From a virus, in IMG/VR virus record IMGVR_UViG_3300024518_004461, positions 47,009-111,008 of that record: DNA of 64,000 nucleotides; one strand, given 5' to 3'. The stretch's first letter is position 1; each line of letters starts with the position of its first letter. A program made the translations under genes and the position numbers. Below the pieces are notes generated by a model. It was not told where the DNA came from and did no database searches. It was given only the letters and a program-made list of their open reading frames with translations. Below, in pieces: positions 51,573 through 58,570 of the stretch.

Positions 51573-51992
51573 TTATCCTTTTGAAAATTCTGCATCTCTA
51601 TACAGTGCGTAATAATAGTGTTCTATTGCGTGGTCTAAACACAAAGTTTTATAATAACTCCAATTTCTCCACTTCGCAGAACAATATAGTTCCCCTGCGT
51701 CTCCGCAATATTCACAGGTATGATAGCTTAAGATTTCACAGCTTTTTTTTACAATATCAATTATGTTGTCACTGTCGTCTATGCAAATATCTAAGACTCC
51801 AAATTTCTCCTGTATAGAAACAAATTCGGGGAATTTAAGTTCTTCTCCCATTTCTCCATCTATATAAGTTTGTATTGCAAGGCACATGTGGTCAATGATT
51901 GTAAACCATCCATTATTGCATGTGATACAATTTTTAGGAAATAATTGAGGGTACTTTTCATAGAGTGTATCCAGTTCTTGTGATTCACTCAT
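51573..51992 (-). CDS. Zinc-binding phage protein of unknown function
   Basis: A 139-residue protein. CITCNNGWFTIIDHMCLAIQ, FVSIQEKFGVLDI and CEYCGDAGELYC then LCLDHAIEH are the blocks of a common phage family with two Cys-rich metal sites. Function unknown. It is first in the transcript that continues into aceB and aceA, spaced 3 nt from aceB. Confidence 0.72.
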   Translation of the reverse strand: MSESQELDTLYEKYPQLFPKNCITCNNGWFTIIDHMCLAIQTYIDGEMGEELKFPEFVSIQEKFGVLDICIDDSDNIIDIVKKSCEILSYHTCEYCGDAGELYCSAKWRNWSYYKTLCLDHAIEHYYYALYRDAEFSKG

Positions 51993-52001
51993 GGTATAAT
52001 A

Positions 52002-52030
52002 ACTATAGCATAAGTTTTATTATTCTTAAA
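52002..52030 (-). promoter_or_regulatory. Probable sigma-70-type promoter for the aceBA transcript
   Basis: TTTAAG (52025-52030), 17-nt spacer and TATAGT (52002-52007) on the minus strand; the only candidate upstream of 51992. It starts right after the terminator of the previous gene. Confidence 0.5.
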
Positions 52031-52061
52031 TAAAAAAGGCACTCCCCGAAAGAGGAGTGCC
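52031..52061 (-). terminator. Rho-independent terminator
   Basis: On the minus strand GGCACTCC and GGAGTGCC pair (8 bp, loop of 8) and are followed by TTTTTT. It ends the KTSC gene transcript. Confidence 0.9.
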
Positions 52062-52086
52062 CAAAAACATTATAGTTTTTTGTGAG

Positions 52087-52302
52087 TCAGATTACAGATT
52101 TAGACGTGGGGAAACGCCCGCGAATCTTGGAGTTAAAAAACTGACCCTTGGAGTCGGCACTCTTAAAGTTATTCAACGTTGCGCGTGATACGCCATCATA
52201 ATTGAAAACAGTAGTGGGTGCAGTGTGAAGAACAACGGACAGTTGTTCGGTTAGTGGATTATAGCCAATTGATTTGACTAAACTTGATTTAACTTCTTGC
52301 AT
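52087..52302 (-). CDS. KTSC-domain protein
   Basis: About 71 residues from ATG 52302 (AAGGA upstream). SSLVKSIGYNPLTEQLSVVL, TVFNYDGVSRATLNNF, SADSKGQFFNSKIRGRFP are the blocks of the KTSC domain (PF13619), a small domain common in phages and linked to nucleic-acid-associated proteins, with unproven role. Own promoter and terminator make it a single-gene unit. Confidence 0.82.
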   Translation of the reverse strand: MQEVKSSLVKSIGYNPLTEQLSVVLHTAPTTVFNYDGVSRATLNNFKSADSKGQFFNSKIRGRFPTSKSVI

Positions 52303-52341
52303 ATTTTTTCCTTGGTGATCACTCACCTATTGATTACAAGT

Positions 52342-52370
52342 ATTATACCAGAGGAAAATAGAAAGATCAA
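52342..52370 (-). promoter_or_regulatory. Sigma-70-type promoter
   Basis: TTGATC (52365-52370), 17-nt spacer and perfect TATAAT (52342-52347) on the minus strand, 40 nt before the KTSC start. Confidence 0.75.
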
Positions 52371-52603
52371 GCTTTTTTTACTTTAGATAAAATAATAATT
52401 TTTTCGTGATTTACTTCATGATAAAGTCTTCCTGCGGAGGAAAGAACATTATATTTTAATCGACGCCCGTTGTTCCAGCCACTACCGGGGGGAATTATTT
52501 CTTTAATCATTCCGTAGATATATGGATCTTCTTTATCAGTCCATCGAACGTTTGGCTTTCGAAACATTACCAAATCACCCTTGCTTGCTTTATCATTTAT
52601 CAT
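52367..52603 (-). CDS. SH3/KOW-like array protein 1
   Basis: A 78-residue protein, last in the array transcript. KASKGDLVMFRKPNVRW is the GDLV start strand, YGMIKEIIPPG the second block, and IIILSKVKKA replaces the usual ELIAKAK end. Clearly related but at the divergent end of the family. It overlaps the next copy by 11 nt. Confidence 0.7.
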   Translation of the reverse strand: MINDKASKGDLVMFRKPNVRWTDKEDPYIYGMIKEIIPPGSGWNNGRRLKYNVLSSAGRLYHEVNHEKIIILSKVKKA

Positions 52604-52805
52604 TTTTTGCTCTTGCTAACAAAACAATATGCTTCCCGAGTTCAGGATAAACTTCGCCGTCATGCCACCTTACCATCATATAACATATATCATCGCCATC
52701 AGTAAAAACATTAATAACAATTCCTGTGTGACCTTTCACACCAAGTAAATCTTCACGGTAAGTTACTAGATCTCCAATATTATATATTATATCTTTATGG
52801 ATCAC
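52593..52805 (-). CDS. SH3/KOW-like array protein 2
   Basis: A 70-residue family member: YNIGDLVTYRED, HTGIVINVFTDGDD, MMVRWHDGEVYP, IVLLARAKNDK. All four family blocks are present. Its start lies 28 nt after the stop of copy 3. Confidence 0.75.
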   Translation of the reverse strand: MIHKDIIYNIGDLVTYREDLLGVKGHTGIVINVFTDGDDICYMMVRWHDGEVYPELGKHIVLLARAKNDK

Positions 52806-52833
52806 ATTAATAAATAGATAGTAAAAAACTGTT

Positions 52834-53034
52834 TTAGGATTGATGGCCTCTTTGACCTTTTGCTATAAGATAGAGTTGTCTGGATTGTAGCCATCTTATT
52901 TCCTCATCACTCCAAAGACACTTAATGTTATTGGGCATAACTGCAATAATAATTCCATAGCCACCAGTCTTACTAGACAAGATTGATTTCTGTCTTACGA
53001 GATCTCCTACGGAGAATACGGAAAGTCTTTTCAT
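52834..53034 (-). CDS. SH3/KOW-like array protein 3
   Basis: A 66-residue member: FSVGDLVRQKS, GGYGIIIAVMPNN, IKCLWSDEEIRWL, LYLIAKGQRG. The C-terminus keeps the LIAKG form seen in several copies. Confidence 0.75.
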   Translation of the reverse strand: MKRLSVFSVGDLVRQKSILSSKTGGYGIIIAVMPNNIKCLWSDEEIRWLQSRQLYLIAKGQRGHQS

Positions 53035-53042
53035 ACATATAA

Positions 53043-53264
53043 CTACTTCTTGCCCCGAGAAACTAAATCAATGGAGTGCCCAAACAGCCACGAGGTTGCA
53101 CCACCGCACCATCTTATCTTATACTTGTTCGCGAGAACAGGATGTTTGTGAGGAGCATCTTTACAAACATCAAGAATAATTCCGTACCAATCTTTTTCAT
53201 CAAAGACGGTACTGCTTAGATTAGATTTTATCAAATCGCCTTTATCAAATTCCATCATGCACAC
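53043..53264 (-). CDS. SH3/KOW-like array protein 4
   Basis: A 73-residue member: FDKGDLIKSNL, WYGIILDVCKDAPHKHP, YKIRWCGGATSW, SIDLVSRGKK. The loop between strands is longer than in most copies. Overlaps copy 5 by 10 nt. Confidence 0.75.
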   Translation of the reverse strand: MCMMEFDKGDLIKSNLSSTVFDEKDWYGIILDVCKDAPHKHPVLANKYKIRWCGGATSWLFGHSIDLVSRGKK

Positions 53265-53452
53265 TTCGCCCTGGCTTCTATTTTTAATTGTTCTTCCACT
53301 TCATACATCCACTCGCCATACTCCCAAGCAACTTTATACATCGGTGCTCTCTTGTACGATAAGTGTTCTTGGTATATTATTTCGACAATAACTCCGGTAT
53401 AGGGTCGGAGTGTGTGGCTAACCAGATCGCCGATTTCAAATTTATTTCTCAT
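53255..53452 (-). CDS. SH3/KOW-like array protein 5
   Basis: About 65 residues from ATG 53452, which has AAGGAA upstream. FEIGDLVSHTL, YTGVIVEIIYQEHLSY, YKVAWEYGEWMYEV, LKIEARAKCA. The long frame from 53470 adds residues inside the neighbour. Confidence 0.72.
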   Translation of the reverse strand: MRNKFEIGDLVSHTLRPYTGVIVEIIYQEHLSYKRAPMYKVAWEYGEWMYEVEEQLKIEARAKCA

Positions 53453-53651
53453 TTTTATTTCCTTTCGCAAGTATAATCATGTGTTTGGGAAACTCAAGAG
53501 TCCGCGTATGTGGATTGCCCCACGGAAAGTTTAGCCACCGTACTTCAAGATAGTCACGATCACTGTTTTTACCCGTTAAGACTTCGCAAATATACCCTCG
53601 TCTATTAGGGTGTTTGGTTTCACAAACAAGATCACCCTTTTCAAAAAACAT
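53442..53651 (-). CDS. SH3/KOW-like array protein 6
   Basis: A 69-residue member: FEKGDLVCETKHPN, RGYICEVLTGKN, LEVRWLNFPWGNP, MIILAKGNKNEK. Start shares bases with the stop of the basic 50-residue gene (TGATG). Confidence 0.75.
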   Translation of the reverse strand: MFFEKGDLVCETKHPNRRGYICEVLTGKNSDRDYLEVRWLNFPWGNPHTRTLEFPKHMIILAKGNKNEK

Positions 53652-53803
53652 CAGTATTCCTCCAAGATTTTTTTAATCTTTCTAATCTTTTGTCGCGTCT
53701 TGTTGCGCTTCGTTAATTTATGATCGTGTGCGCCCGCTTTCCGTTTATAAAAAGCATTTGCGTCCCGGCCGCTGTCCCATATTTTTCTTCTATGTTTTCG
53801 CAC
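53651..53803 (-). CDS. 50-residue basic protein within the array
   Basis: GTG start at 53803 inside the end of copy 7. Sequence MRKHRRKIWDSGRDANAFYK, then KAGAHDHKLTKRNKTRQKIR: strongly basic, not of the SH3-like family. Its TGA overlaps the next ATG. It may bind nucleic acid. No homologue recognised. Confidence 0.55.
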   Translation of the reverse strand: MRKHRRKIWDSGRDANAFYKRKAGAHDHKLTKRNKTRQKIRKIKKILEEY

Positions 53804-54008
53804 GAACCACCACCTCTACTACGTCCCAGTTTCCATAACATTTATAAATCCTACAAGGTTTTTCGATATCATGCCATTTAATATCTGCGAACTGCGAACG
53901 ATATTTACCGTTGTCGGGATACTCTCTGCCAAGCTTCACGATGACGCCCAATTCGCGTGTCGTTCTTACCGTCACCAAATCTCCAATATTAAAATCTGTT
54001 GCGTCCAT
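53790..54008 (-). CDS. SH3/KOW-like array protein 7
   Basis: About 72 residues: FNIGDLVTVRTTRE, LGVIVKLGREYPDNGKY, ADIKWHDIEKPCRIY, VVEVVVRAKT. ATG 54008 overlaps the upstream stop (TGATG). Confidence 0.75.
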   Translation of the reverse strand: MDATDFNIGDLVTVRTTRELGVIVKLGREYPDNGKYRSQFADIKWHDIEKPCRIYKCYGNWDVVEVVVRAKT

Positions 54009-54190
54009 CACGCCACCTTTATTAATCCAATCCCACTATGAATATCGGACGTGCCGTTGGACCACCGAACTTTTAAAGCACCTTGATCTGTAAATCCGAA
54101 GACAATACCCCTTCGCATTTTAAAGTATTCATTCTGAGTTTTTATTCGCACCAGATTTCCAACTTTAAATTCTTTATGCACGTCTTTCAC
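54008..54190 (-). CDS. SH3/KOW-like array protein 8
   Basis: Start GTG 54190 (or GTG 54181) within the end of the upstream gene, with GAAGGA just before; no ATG is available near the domain start. FKVGNLVRIKTQNEYFKMRR (GNLV instead of GDLV), GIVFGFTDQGA, LKVRWSNGTSDI, IGLIKVA. The longer frame from 54325 is not needed. Confidence 0.68.
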   Translation of the reverse strand: MKDVHKEFKVGNLVRIKTQNEYFKMRRGIVFGFTDQGALKVRWSNGTSDIHSGIGLIKVA

Positions 54191-54383
54191 TTTTCCTTCG
54201 TCGTCGCAAATTTTTCTCGTTCCCTTCAAGGATAGGAAGCAATTTATTAACATCCACAATAGAAATGGTTCCATTATTTTGTTCAACCATCGCATCGTCA
54301 CCAACCACATCCACAATTCTAACACGGCAGGGGCGATTGTGCAAGCCCATACGAACTTTTGCTATTTCATTTTTCTTAAACAT
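54174..54383 (-). CDS. Divergent SH3-like array protein 9
   Basis: A 69-residue member with altered blocks: FKKNEIAKVRMGL, CRVRIVDVVGDDAMVEQNNG, VDVNKLLPI and an extremely basic tail (NLRRRRKSERRA). It keeps the strand order but not the GDLV or ELIAKAK text, so membership is less certain. It overlaps both neighbours. Confidence 0.62.
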   Translation of the reverse strand: MFKKNEIAKVRMGLHNRPCRVRIVDVVGDDAMVEQNNGTISIVDVNKLLPILEGNEKNLRRRRKSERRA

Positions 54384-54606
54384 TTTTCTTTGCCTTTGCT
54401 ATTAATTTAAGTTTACTAGGTTGAGCCCAGAAGGTTCCATAATTATCTGCCCAACACACTTTTATCATAAGCCCACCAGGACCGGGGCTTGGTACGTCTT
54501 CACCAATCCCCACCACGACACCGAGTTTTTTAGCGAACGAATCCCATGTAATGCGCTCCACAAGATCACCAATTTCTAATTTATAAACATCATTGTTGTA
54601 ACTCAT
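54376..54606 (-). CDS. SH3/KOW-like array protein 10
   Basis: About 76 residues from ATG 54606 (GAGGC upstream): LEIGDLVERITW, LGVVVGIGEDVPSPGPG, IKVCWADNYGTFW, LKLIAKAKKNV. A clear full-length family member. Confidence 0.76.
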   Translation of the reverse strand: MSYNNDVYKLEIGDLVERITWDSFAKKLGVVVGIGEDVPSPGPGGLMIKVCWADNYGTFWAQPSKLKLIAKAKKNV

Positions 54607-54796
54607 TTTTTGCCTCACTAACTAATTCCAGATTTTGTTCCAATAGCCATCGTTTTTTTTCGTTGGCAAAATAAATTTGATATGCATACACTTTGGGGTT
54701 ATCCGGGTGCGCAGTTCGATCTGAAATTTTCATGACAACACCAAAACCAAAATCGCAGAACCTATTCGACGAAACTAAATCTCCAACATTAAACAT
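54590..54796 (-). CDS. SH3/KOW-like array protein 11
   Basis: A 68-residue member: FNVGDLVSSNRFC, FGVVMKISDRTAHPDNP, YQIYFANEKKRWLL, LELVSEAKNELQQ. It starts MFNVGDLV, the shortest possible start before the domain. Overlaps copy 12 by 8 nt. Confidence 0.76.
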   Translation of the reverse strand: MFNVGDLVSSNRFCDFGFGVVMKISDRTAHPDNPKVYAYQIYFANEKKRWLLEQNLELVSEAKNELQQ

Positions 54797-54977
54797 TTTC
54801 TATCTCATTCGCCCAAAGCCAAACCCTTCGACCGTCCGGTAAATGCACAAGCCATTCTGCCGTGGTAATAGCCATTTGTTCGCCTTCACAGGGATTCTTG
54901 CCTTGTTTAATAATAATGCCTAAATCGCTTTCCATATAAACATTAAGTATCTTTACTAAATCGCCAGATTTAAACAT
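54789..54977 (-). CDS. SH3/KOW-like array protein 12
   Basis: A 62-residue member: FKSGDLVKILNVY, LGIIIKQGKNPCEGEQ, EWLVHLPDGRRVWLW. The C-terminal tail is cut short (ANEIENV instead of ELIAKAK). Confidence 0.72.
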   Translation of the reverse strand: MFKSGDLVKILNVYMESDLGIIIKQGKNPCEGEQMAITTAEWLVHLPDGRRVWLWANEIENV

Positions 54978-55170
54978 TTACAAATTCCTCCAATTCCCAC
55001 CCTAGATACCACGAATCGACTCCGACCAAGCAACGAAGAAAGTAGGACCATTGACCACCAGTTTGAGAAGTGCTTGTAACAACGCCATAATCATCCTCTC
55101 CATTAGTGCGCGTTTTTACTTTAACCATGTCGCCCACATCAAAAACTTTAATACCTAACCAATCATGCAT
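54970..55170 (-). CDS. SH3/KOW-like array protein 13
   Basis: About 66 residues from ATG 55170 (AAGGA upstream): FDVGDMVKVKTRTNG, YGVVTSTSQTGGQ, FLRCLVGVDSWYLGW, LEEFVNV. The start MHDWLG recurs in copy 18 (MHDWDA), a sign of shared origin of these two. Confidence 0.72.
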   Translation of the reverse strand: MHDWLGIKVFDVGDMVKVKTRTNGEDDYGVVTSTSQTGGQWSYFLRCLVGVDSWYLGWELEEFVNV

Positions 55171-55402
55171 TTGATTTTCCTTTCGCAAGCAAATTTAATT
55201 CATTCGTCCAGATGCGCCAGCTTGAGCCAGGATGCCCCTCACATTCTTCATGCTTGAGCCACGTAACGATTGCGATCTTAGTCTCAACGCCTCCACAGAC
55301 TTGCTCAAAGCCATTATAGCCCCATCCAGTGAAGACACCTTGTGAACCAGGAGCTTGAATGTCTTCCACAAGATCACCAATACAAAATTCTTCAGGATTC
55401 AC
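55163..55402 (-). CDS. SH3/KOW-like array protein 14
   Basis: A 79-residue member with GTG start 55402: FCIGDLVEDIQAPG, QGVFTGWGYNGF, IAIVTWLKHEECEGH, LNLLAKGKSNA. The W-block loop is long and Cys/His-rich (HEECEGH). Confidence 0.74.
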   Translation of the reverse strand: MNPEEFCIGDLVEDIQAPGSQGVFTGWGYNGFEQVCGGVETKIAIVTWLKHEECEGHPGSSWRIWTNELNLLAKGKSNA

Positions 55403-55610
55403 GAGACACCTTCCTTATCCATTTATAGGACATAATTTGATTTTCTCCACAAGGCAAGTGAACCACATAATAATCTTTTGACATACCAACTTGTTCAACA
55501 ACAATCCCCAAAGTTCCCGCAAGTATATCCCGACCCTCAATAGGGCCATCCAGAGAATCGATAACCTCAACCAATTCACCGATAATAAAGCTTGACGGAA
55601 ATTTTTTCAC
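55392..55610 (-). CDS. SH3/KOW-like array protein 15
   Basis: A 72-residue member with GTG start: FIIGELVEVIDSLDG (GELV), LGIVVEQVGMSKD, YYVVHLPCGENQIM, IRKVSRES. The C-terminus departs from the family. Confidence 0.7.
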   Translation of the reverse strand: MKKFPSSFIIGELVEVIDSLDGPIEGRDILAGTLGIVVEQVGMSKDYYVVHLPCGENQIMSYKWIRKVSRES

Positions 55611-55834
55611 TTGGACACACTCGCAACTAATTCAAGACTCTTGGCATAATAATGCTTCCGCAAGTTTTTAGTTAATTCGGGCGAGTTTGACTTAATCCAC
55701 TTTATTCGAACAAGTTGCCGACCACTAAACATACCCACGTCTTCTATAATAATGCCAAGCGCATCTTGATTACGCCAAGTTATAGACTTTTTGTTTTTGA
55801 CTAAATCTCCTCTTCGGAATTTATAATTTTTCAT
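55607..55834 (-). CDS. SH3/KOW-like array protein 16
   Basis: A 75-residue member: FRRGDLVKNKKSITWRNQ, LGIIIEDVGMFSGRQ, VRIKWIKSNSPEL, YYAKSLELVASVSK. It pairs with copy 17, which shares YxxxSLELVA. 4-nt overlap on both sides. Confidence 0.76.
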   Translation of the reverse strand: MKNYKFRRGDLVKNKKSITWRNQDALGIIIEDVGMFSGRQLVRIKWIKSNSPELTKNLRKHYYAKSLELVASVSK

Positions 55835-56052
55835 CGTTCTTTCCCCGCAACTAATTCAAGACTTGTATCATAATAGCTTTGACCAAGGTCAACGTAATTC
55901 CCACTTATCCATTTTACTTTTAGGACTTGCGACTTTGCAAATTTCGGCAAACCAATGTCCGTCACCCTAGTCACAACGCCTAGCGTACTTGAATCACGTC
56001 GGTGTAAAACCGCGTGTGTGACAAGATCCCCATATTTAAACATTGTCTTCAT
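55831..56052 (-). CDS. SH3/KOW-like array protein 17
   Basis: A 73-residue member: FKYGDLVTHAVLHRRDSS, LGVVTRVTDIGLPKFAK, LKVKWISGNYVDLG, YYDTSLELVAGKER. Sister of copy 16 judging by the C-terminal YY-x-SLELVA text. Confidence 0.76.
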   Translation of the reverse strand: MKTMFKYGDLVTHAVLHRRDSSTLGVVTRVTDIGLPKFAKSQVLKVKWISGNYVDLGQSYYDTSLELVAGKER

Positions 56053-56287
56053 TTCTTACCACCAATTCAACTTTCCGCGATATACACCGCACTGGATGAG
56101 GCCGACCACACCATAAGATCACAGGCAATACCAACCCCGTGCCAAGTTTATGTTTTCCCGTAACAATTCCATAACAATAATCTTTAGGCAAGTCCTTGTT
56201 GCAGAAATGACGAACAACTAAATCGCCTTTTTTTGGATGCGTCCCACATTTATAAGTGCGGATTCTTTCAGCGTCCCAATCATGCAC
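56036..56287 (-). CDS. SH3/KOW-like array protein 18
   Basis: An 83-residue member: KKGDLVVRHFCNKDLPKD, YGIVTGKHKLGTG, PVILWCGRPHPV, KVELVVRNEDNV. Has a longer N-terminal extension (MHDWDAERIRTYKCGTH). Confidence 0.74.
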   Translation of the reverse strand: MHDWDAERIRTYKCGTHPKKGDLVVRHFCNKDLPKDYCYGIVTGKHKLGTGLVLPVILWCGRPHPVRCISRKVELVVRNEDNV

Positions 56288-56504
56288 TTGCTATCAACTC
56301 CATATCACAAGCCCACGTACCACCAATGTTTCCATTAGGAAATCGTACAGAATAAATTATTTCGCCAGTTATACAAGCCTTTCTTGCCTTCACGACAATA
56401 CACGTATGATGCTCCCAGTCGTCGCCCGCAACATTTAAAGTTCTATTTCTAACCAAGTCACCAGGTTTGTACATTGTTGGTTTATTTTTTTCTTTCACCG
56501 ACAT
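56280..56504 (-). CDS. SH3/KOW-like array protein 19
   Basis: About 74 residues: YKPGDLVRNRTLNV, HTCIVVKARKACITGE, YSVRFPNGNIGGTW, MELIASA. The W in the third block is replaced by F (VRF). 8-nt overlap with copy 18. Confidence 0.74.
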   Translation of the reverse strand: MSVKEKNKPTMYKPGDLVRNRTLNVAGDDWEHHTCIVVKARKACITGEIIYSVRFPNGNIGGTWACDMELIASA

Positions 56505-56509
56505 TCGCA

Positions 56510-56764
56510 TTACCCCGCGATCAACTCAACTTCATCAGGTTTCACGATTGGCTTTTTTCCATTTGGCAAAAGTATCCGCCAATATTTGGACGCACCATTA
56601 TCATCGCGCTTAAGCACAATTCCCAGATAAGGACCATCACCAAAACCAAGTTCACTTGTAGTAAACTCACCAGGACGTTTAATTCGAACCAACCAACCGG
56701 GCTCAAGCGTTTCGCCAATTGTATGCTTTACAAAACTTCCATCTTTAACATTTGATTTAATCAT
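56510..56764 (-). CDS. SH3/KOW-like array protein 20
   Basis: About 84 residues from ATG 56764 (GAGGAAA upstream); the longer frame from 56878 overlaps the next gene entirely. LEPGWLVRIKRPGEF (GWLV), YLGIVLKRDDNGA, WRILLPNGKKPIV, EVELIAG. Family member with extended N-terminus. Confidence 0.7.
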   Translation of the reverse strand: MIKSNVKDGSFVKHTIGETLEPGWLVRIKRPGEFTTSELGFGDGPYLGIVLKRDDNGASKYWRILLPNGKKPIVKPDEVELIAG

Positions 56765-57026
56765 TATTTTTTTCCTCACGGTATCGCGTGTCTTCTGCCA
56801 GCCAATCGGAATGGATTGCCCAAGGATCTCCCCATAATCGTTTTCGAATTGAACTAATCCGATAAGGATTGCTGACAAAGACAGCCGAACGACCGCGATA
56901 GGCGCGGAAGTCGGCTTTGACTTTGTATTTTTTCAACAATTCTAAAAGTTTTGGATCGTCCGCACTTAGATCGTGTCCAAGGAAGAACCAAACGCAACTT
57001 TTGTTTTTTGTTGAAAATTGAGACAT
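56757..57026 (-). CDS. Small protein, not of the array family
   Basis: An 89-residue protein (MSQFSTKNKSCVWFFLGHDL) with YKVKADFRAYRGRSAVFVSN in the middle. No motif recognised. It interrupts the SH3-like series together with the next three genes. Confidence 0.62.
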   Translation of the reverse strand: MSQFSTKNKSCVWFFLGHDLSADDPKLLELLKKYKVKADFRAYRGRSAVFVSNPYRISSIRKRLWGDPWAIHSDWLAEDTRYREEKNND

Positions 57027-57244
57027 TATTTTACAGTCTCGCTTTTAACAGGATTGACCATGTTTTCCATAAAGGCATAATGGCATTGACCATCACTCAA
57101 ATATTGAGAAGCTTGAGCGATATACTTTTGGTGCATATCCCAAACCATTCCATTATTAATGATCTCTTGCATAAACGAGATTTTTTCCTCGCTTGTCATT
57201 GTCTCACTTGAGAACTTGTCCATTTTTTCGATGATTCCAAACAT
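57026..57244 (-). CDS. Small helical phage protein
   Basis: A 72-residue protein: FMQEIINNGMVWDMHQKYIA then ASQYLSDGQCHY. The pattern of a helix, W-x-L/M-H, Y-x2-A, L-x-D/E-G is found in many phage small proteins of unknown role. It abuts the upstream gene. Confidence 0.65.
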   Translation of the reverse strand: MFGIIEKMDKFSSETMTSEEKISFMQEIINNGMVWDMHQKYIAQASQYLSDGQCHYAFMENMVNPVKSETVK

Positions 57245-57286
57245 TGTTTAATTCCTTGGCTTGTTCAGCCGGTTAAAGGGTTAAGA

Positions 57287-57514
57287 TTAAGAGTCCAAAA
57301 ATTCTTTGGTTTCCAAGCAAGTAATATCGCCTGTATGCATACCAAAAGTATGTCCAGTATAAATGTTTAATTGACCTTGATTGTCCGGCAAAACTTCAGC
57401 CCTACCCTTGAATAATTCTTTGACGACAAAATCCAGATCTTCTAGGCTGCTGATCTCTAAACGCAAGTATTTTGCGAGAACTCGAATTTCGTTTTGTTTT
57501 TTTTCGTTTAGCAT
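57287..57514 (-). CDS. Small protein, unknown
   Basis: A 75-residue protein (MLNEKKQNEIRVLAKYLRLE), helical N-terminus, then YTGHTFGMHTGDITCLETKE. No recognised motif. The start is 2 nt from the stop of the membrane peptide gene. Confidence 0.6.
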   Translation of the reverse strand: MLNEKKQNEIRVLAKYLRLEISSLEDLDFVVKELFKGRAEVLPDNQGQLNIYTGHTFGMHTGDITCLETKEFLDS

Positions 57515-57515
57515 G

Positions 57516-57677
57516 TTATTTTTTCCTTGGCTTATTCAGCCACTTTGTTAAGTTAATCTCGCGAGTAATGCTCGCACTGAGGTTGCTTGGTTTGGGGTTA
57601 TCGACTAACGCGATTGCCGACCCGATTGTCAAGACCGTCAAGACCGCGATTAGAATTGCTTTTATTTTTTCTTTCAT
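57516..57677 (-). CDS. 53-residue membrane or secreted peptide
   Basis: MKEKIKAILIAVLTVLTIGS then AIALVDNPKPSN; a basic start and hydrophobic core typical of a signal peptide or single membrane helix. AAGG lies 6 nt upstream. Own promoter at 57695. Function unknown. Confidence 0.6.
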   Translation of the reverse strand: MKEKIKAILIAVLTVLTIGSAIALVDNPKPSNLSASITREINLTKWLNKPRKK

Positions 57678-57694
57678 CCCTTACCTTCACCTAT

Positions 57695-57724
57695 AATATA
57701 GCATTAATTTATTATGTCGGTCAA
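57695..57724 (-). promoter_or_regulatory. Sigma-70-type promoter in the array
   Basis: TTGACC (57719-57724), 18-nt spacer, TATATT (57695-57700) on the minus strand, 18 nt before ATG 57677. It divides the array transcript into an upstream part (copies 21-24) and a downstream part. Confidence 0.65.
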
Positions 57725-57775
57725 GCAGGTAAACCCTACATTATGTCGATTTATTGATCTTTTCTGTGGATACCC

Positions 57776-58045
57776 TTACGAATTTCGACGGGCTTTGGCT
57801 AAAATCACAATTTTTTTGATCCACCAATTTTTTTCGTCCAACAAATACCACATTTCACGGATTTCCCCGGTGTGTTTGAGCCACTTGATTTTAACTCCGG
57901 TATTGTGCAAGCCGGATATTGGATAATTATGTTTTTTAAGTTTTATCACGATCCCGTGAATTGGTTTAATTCTGATTCCGCTGCTAACAAGATCACCAAT
58001 ATCGAATCTGTCAAGGAGTGATTTATTATCTGTTTTTCTTAGCAT
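57776..58045 (-). CDS. SH3/KOW-like array protein 21
   Basis: An 89-residue member: FDIGDLVSSGIRIKP, HGIVIKLKKHNYPI, VKIKWLKHTGEI, IVILAKARRNS. One of the longer copies, with a 14-residue N-terminal lead (MLRKTDNKSLLDRF). Confidence 0.75.
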   Translation of the reverse strand: MLRKTDNKSLLDRFDIGDLVSSGIRIKPIHGIVIKLKKHNYPISGLHNTGVKIKWLKHTGEIREMWYLLDEKNWWIKKIVILAKARRNS

Positions 58046-58310
58046 TGGTTTTGCCTTTTGCTACAATTTCTAATTTTGTTAAGGCACCTGTATTGCGATT
58101 ATTGTAATGGACCCTTGACTGATAATCGTTAATGTATTGAATTGTAACTTCTACTTTTCGTTCTGGGAGGATTGGTGTTTCGTGTGTTCTTATTGCAGAC
58201 ACCACGCCATAGGTTATGAGAGCGTTACGCTTACCGTCTTTTATGCCGCCCCAATTCGTATGCTTTACCAAATCGCCAAGGTCAAATCTGTCAAATATAT
58301 TTTGGCTCAT
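58026..58310 (-). CDS. SH3/KOW-like array protein 22
   Basis: A 94-residue member: FDLGDLVKHTNWGG, YGVVSAIRTHETPI, VTIQYINDYQSRV, LEIVAKGKTNAKKNR. Shares LLDRFD/IFDRFD lead with copy 21, so the two are close relatives. Confidence 0.76.
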   Translation of the reverse strand: MSQNIFDRFDLGDLVKHTNWGGIKDGKRNALITYGVVSAIRTHETPILPERKVEVTIQYINDYQSRVHYNNRNTGALTKLEIVAKGKTNAKKNR

Positions 58311-58570
58311 TTTTTTGCCTCCGCGATTAGTTCGATTAGTTCGATTGAGCTGTCGTCGTTTTCTGTATAGACACTGGTGTATTCATAATCGTTCCATTTG
58401 ATTCTAACTTGATAATAACTGCTATCTTGTGTTGTGCCGTTTCCGCACATTGTTGTTTTAAATTCGGTGGCTCCGACAACGATGCCTAGTTTGTTTGTGT
58501 CGGTTGTGACTGTGTTGCGCCATTCGACAAGATCACCGACTTGGAGTTTGTTGAATTGTTGTTTAGTCAT
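58307..58570 (-). CDS. SH3/KOW-like array protein 23
   Basis: An 87-residue member: LQVGDLVEWRNT, LGIVVGATEFKT, VRIKWNDYEYTS, IELIELIAEAKK. Lead MTKQQFNKLQ matches MTKEEFKNLQ of copy 24; recent duplicates. Confidence 0.77.
   Translation of the reverse strand: MTKQQFNKLQVGDLVEWRNTVTTDTNKLGIVVGATEFKTTMCGNGTTQDSSYYQVRIKWNDYEYTSVYTENDDSSIELIELIAEAKK

Noticed and set aside
56878-57026. Long N-terminal extension of array protein 20 (frame from 56878)
   Set aside because: It overlaps the 56757-57026 gene fully, while ATG 56764 has a good ribosome site and gives a family-sized product.
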